Position numbers and translations under genes: made by a program | Notes under the pieces: generated by a model | The model's input: the letters and a program-made list of their open reading frames with translations, nothing else | Told to the model about the DNA's origin: nothing | Database searches by the model: none | Shown here: one piece after another, positions 7,901 to 8,437 of the stretch | Layout: every line of letters starts with the position of its first letter | Numbering within the stretch: position 1 is the first letter of the stretch | Assembly (NCBI GenBank): GCA_013153955.1 | Contig: JAADDM010000114.1 | Span: 1-8,437, forward strand | DNA length: 8,437 bases | From: Gammaproteobacteria bacterium | GTDB lineage: Bacteria > Pseudomonadota > Gammaproteobacteria > Thiomicrospirales > Thiomicrospiraceae | Direction of reading: 5' to 3'

Positions 7901-8018
7901 AGATGATGCTCAACAGAATAAGCCAGCGGATATTTTTAAAACGGCTAGGCGACCGATTACTCGACTTTGGTAGGGCTTGAGATGATGTGTGTGCGGGGGT
8001 TGCTAGGGTCTGTTTCAT
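4956..8018 (-). CDS. DUF748/AsmA-like large periplasmic protein, inner-membrane anchored
   Basis: This 1020-residue protein has a basic, Ser-rich N-terminus (1-30), a single membrane helix (about 31-52, WLILLSIILTGFSLLLPSLL) and a long, beta-rich periplasmic region. N-terminal blocks such as YRASIESLEYSLLFNPGKIT followed by LQGLNI have the AsmA-like pattern. Three repeats of about 85-90 residues lie around Trp317, Trp401 and Trp490. A polar linker (about 627-652) follows. Residues 725-850 match the DUF748 family: AKAQLHGLSLLDLSHFSEKF, IGYKINSGQLTLELD, then IALDLPITGDISSPNFELQ. The end (about 885-1003) resembles an OmpA-like fold. Related AsmA-family proteins (TamB, YhdP, YdbH) bridge the periplasm and help move phospholipids to the outer membrane; such a role here is inference. 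The ATG lies 30 bases after the bioF stop with no good Shine-Dalgarno sequence; no other early start looks better. Its link with biotin synthesis is unknown. Confidence 0.85.
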   Translation of the reverse strand: MKQTLATPAHTSSQALPKSSNRSPSRFKNIRWLILLSIILTGFSLLLPSLLKIGLERGIEQALSEQKPYRASIESLEYSLLFNPGKITLQGLNIYQQSVLPVTSVGQLSVEISLLALLNKTIKLTQLTLDQVKLPITLLNASQIQFLGLTLPLKGENKLDETTDNEAFAYQLDANHIQLNSIALTLRTAEKTSAETRFNIDQLQLYKERDFYRFILESQLNQARIDSNLQVHIASESPKVLGTLDISPFNLAELSPLASVFAPKQAHSLKGHLSSHITFTAKMTDQGLAYYQQGSLSLNNAELLQKNLSVTLPALSWKGDFHVFTHSTPQVHAKGALNLRNMALKLPDQAITLQQSVTANITLNATLSPKALKLSQTGQIHLSKLRLNHADQTLEAKQIQWQGSLDVVNGAQPSLKAKGKLTAHELTAQSPSENTDSSVNRLSANLESEVNLQLALNKSGLSLHQKGTLDFNHLAASLPPLVLNSQNIHWQGLLNAKTQPEAPLNLTANGSLSMTKLQAKHTQNNLILGQFETLTVDEVGVNQLSHLRLKGLNIRQLHAIKPIKPDLSKQHSSLSEDAGLVKTEQLTLDTITLTDLNTLALGNLVLKGLESHITLSQQGEIRELAPLLTPLSSSQTKQRTQPKTTKIETKSSPVHYSLASLTLQGNNHIQLKTYQAEPPLNKSIQITQLNIGAINSQAPHTNTPFELKLTIDEFSHLSSSGHAQPLNPKINLTAKAQLHGLSLLDLSHFSEKFIGYKINSGQLTLELDTTIVDNQIKAQNTLQLHKFEIIETDKVKTSEFGKDFDMPFQTGLAMLQDKEDNIALDLPITGDISSPNFELQSVINKALNSALVTATKTYLLLALQPFGAILLAGEYALDQLSAVQLQAVTFPAGQITLSKEMSTYLSKIHHLLNERKALKLKLCGGASPLDKPALLKIAQAKQAQKLIAQQRPSTADNVPKERSTQPKITITEQQVLTLARQRQAHIKRSLITLGTASEQIILCQPSLSQEHKLPSVETGL
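6384..7148 (-). repeat. Three tandem protein repeats within the DUF748 gene
   Basis: Residues about 291-545 fall into three related units. Each begins with a Q-x-G-x-hydrophobic-x-hydrophobic strand (Gly294, Gly378, Gly467), and 23-25 residues later has W-[KQ]-G (Trp317, Trp401, Trp490). An A-x-G-x-L strand follows about 18-20 residues on (HAKGALNL, KAKGKLTA, TANGSLSM). Spacing is 84 and 89 residues. Identity is low, so these are old structural repeats, consistent with a stacked beta-sheet groove, rather than recent DNA duplications. Confidence 0.6.
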
Positions 8019-8048
8019 CGGCTTGGCTTTATTGAGTAGAGGGAGATG

Positions 8049-8437
8049 CTATTGTTTGGCGTGAATTGTTTTGAGCGCCGCTAATAATTGCGCAATGTGT
8101 TCAGGGGCGTGGCTGGCGGATAGAGTGATTCGTAATCGAGCCTGACCGACGGGTACGGTGGGAGGGCGGATGGCGCTGACCCATAGGCCTTGCTGCTTAA
8201 GCTGTTCACTCCACTCTAATGCGGTTTGACTGCTGCCTAATAAGAGGGGCTGGATGGCACTGGGAGCATCCCATAGACTTAAGCCAATCTCGGCTGCACC
8301 CGTTCGGAACTGCTGAATATGCTGCTGTAATATGGCGCGTGCAGCCTCTCCAGCTTCGCTTTGATTCCACTGTAATGCTTGTCGGATTGCCAGCGCATTG
8401 AGGGGCGACATGGCGGTCGTGTAGATATACGGTCTGG
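8049..8437 (-). CDS. bioF: 8-amino-7-oxononanoate synthase BioF, C-terminal part
   Basis: BioF is a PLP enzyme that condenses pimeloyl-ACP with L-alanine, releasing CO2, to give 8-amino-7-oxononanoate (KAPA) in biotin synthesis. Only the last 128 residues are inside the window, about a third of the usual 380-390. The frame is open to the edge, so the ATG at 8411 is internal: residues RPYIYTTA precede it and match the conserved stretch just after the PLP-lysine region. The C-terminal signature GLWVSAIRPPTVPVGQARLR, continuing ITLSASH, is diagnostic of this family and separates it from KBL, SPT and ALAS relatives. The PLP lysine lies outside the window. It is the most upstream visible gene of the array, 30 bases before the DUF748 gene and in the same reading frame, separated by a TAG stop. 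Confidence 0.94.
   Translation of the reverse strand, partial: RPYIYTTAMSPLNALAIRQALQWNQSEAGEAARAILQQHIQQFRTGAAEIGLSLWDAPSAIQPLLLGSSQTALEWSEQLKQQGLWVSAIRPPTVPVGQARLRITLSASHAPEHIAQLLAALKTIHAKQ

Noticed and set aside
8409..8411. ATG as a start of a separate 120-residue gene
   Set aside because: The frame continues to the window edge with RPYIYTTA, which is conserved BioF sequence; this Met is internal.

Overview
This window reads as ordinary, gene-dense chromosome from a Gram-negative bacterium, most likely a gammaproteobacterium. The reasons are the BioF/BioH/BioC form of biotin synthesis, a QmcA-type SPFH protein paired with a short NfeD partner, and a large inner-membrane-anchored DUF748/AsmA-like protein. 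The mix resembles Thiomicrospira/Hydrogenovibrio-like Thiotrichales, but that genus-level placement is a guess from memory. I see no tRNA, rRNA, insertion sequence, phage gene or CRISPR array.

Left part, plus strand: the window opens inside a qmcA-like gene (1-846, 5' end missing). Eight bases later comes a short-form nfeD gene (855-1295). These two form a membrane-microdomain pair and end at a plausible intrinsic terminator (about 1304-1334). After a 141-base gap with a possible extended -10 promoter comes a monocistronic membrane-bound diguanylate cyclase (1437-3032). It has a periplasmic Cache-type sensor domain that carries a CxxC motif, a degenerate I-site and an intact GGEEF active site.

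Right part, minus strand, reading from 8437 down to 3062: the 3' end of bioF (8-amino-7-oxononanoate synthase), a 1020-residue DUF748/AsmA-like protein, bioH (pimeloyl-ACP methyl ester esterase) and bioC (malonyl-ACP O-methyltransferase). All four face the same way. BioC, BioH and BioF cover the early pimelate-forming steps of biotin synthesis: BioC caps malonyl-ACP with a methyl group, fatty acid synthesis elongates it, BioH removes the methyl, and BioF joins pimeloyl-ACP to alanine. bioH and bioC overlap by 14 bases. bioD is not downstream of bioC; the array instead ends convergently, 29 bases from the cyclase gene. bioF and probably bioB and the operon promoter continue beyond 8437.

The most interesting feature is the large envelope protein sitting between bioF and bioH. 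It has an N-terminal membrane anchor, three tandem repeats of about 85-90 residues and an OmpA-like C-terminal region. Whether this placement has functional meaning or is chance cannot be decided from one window.
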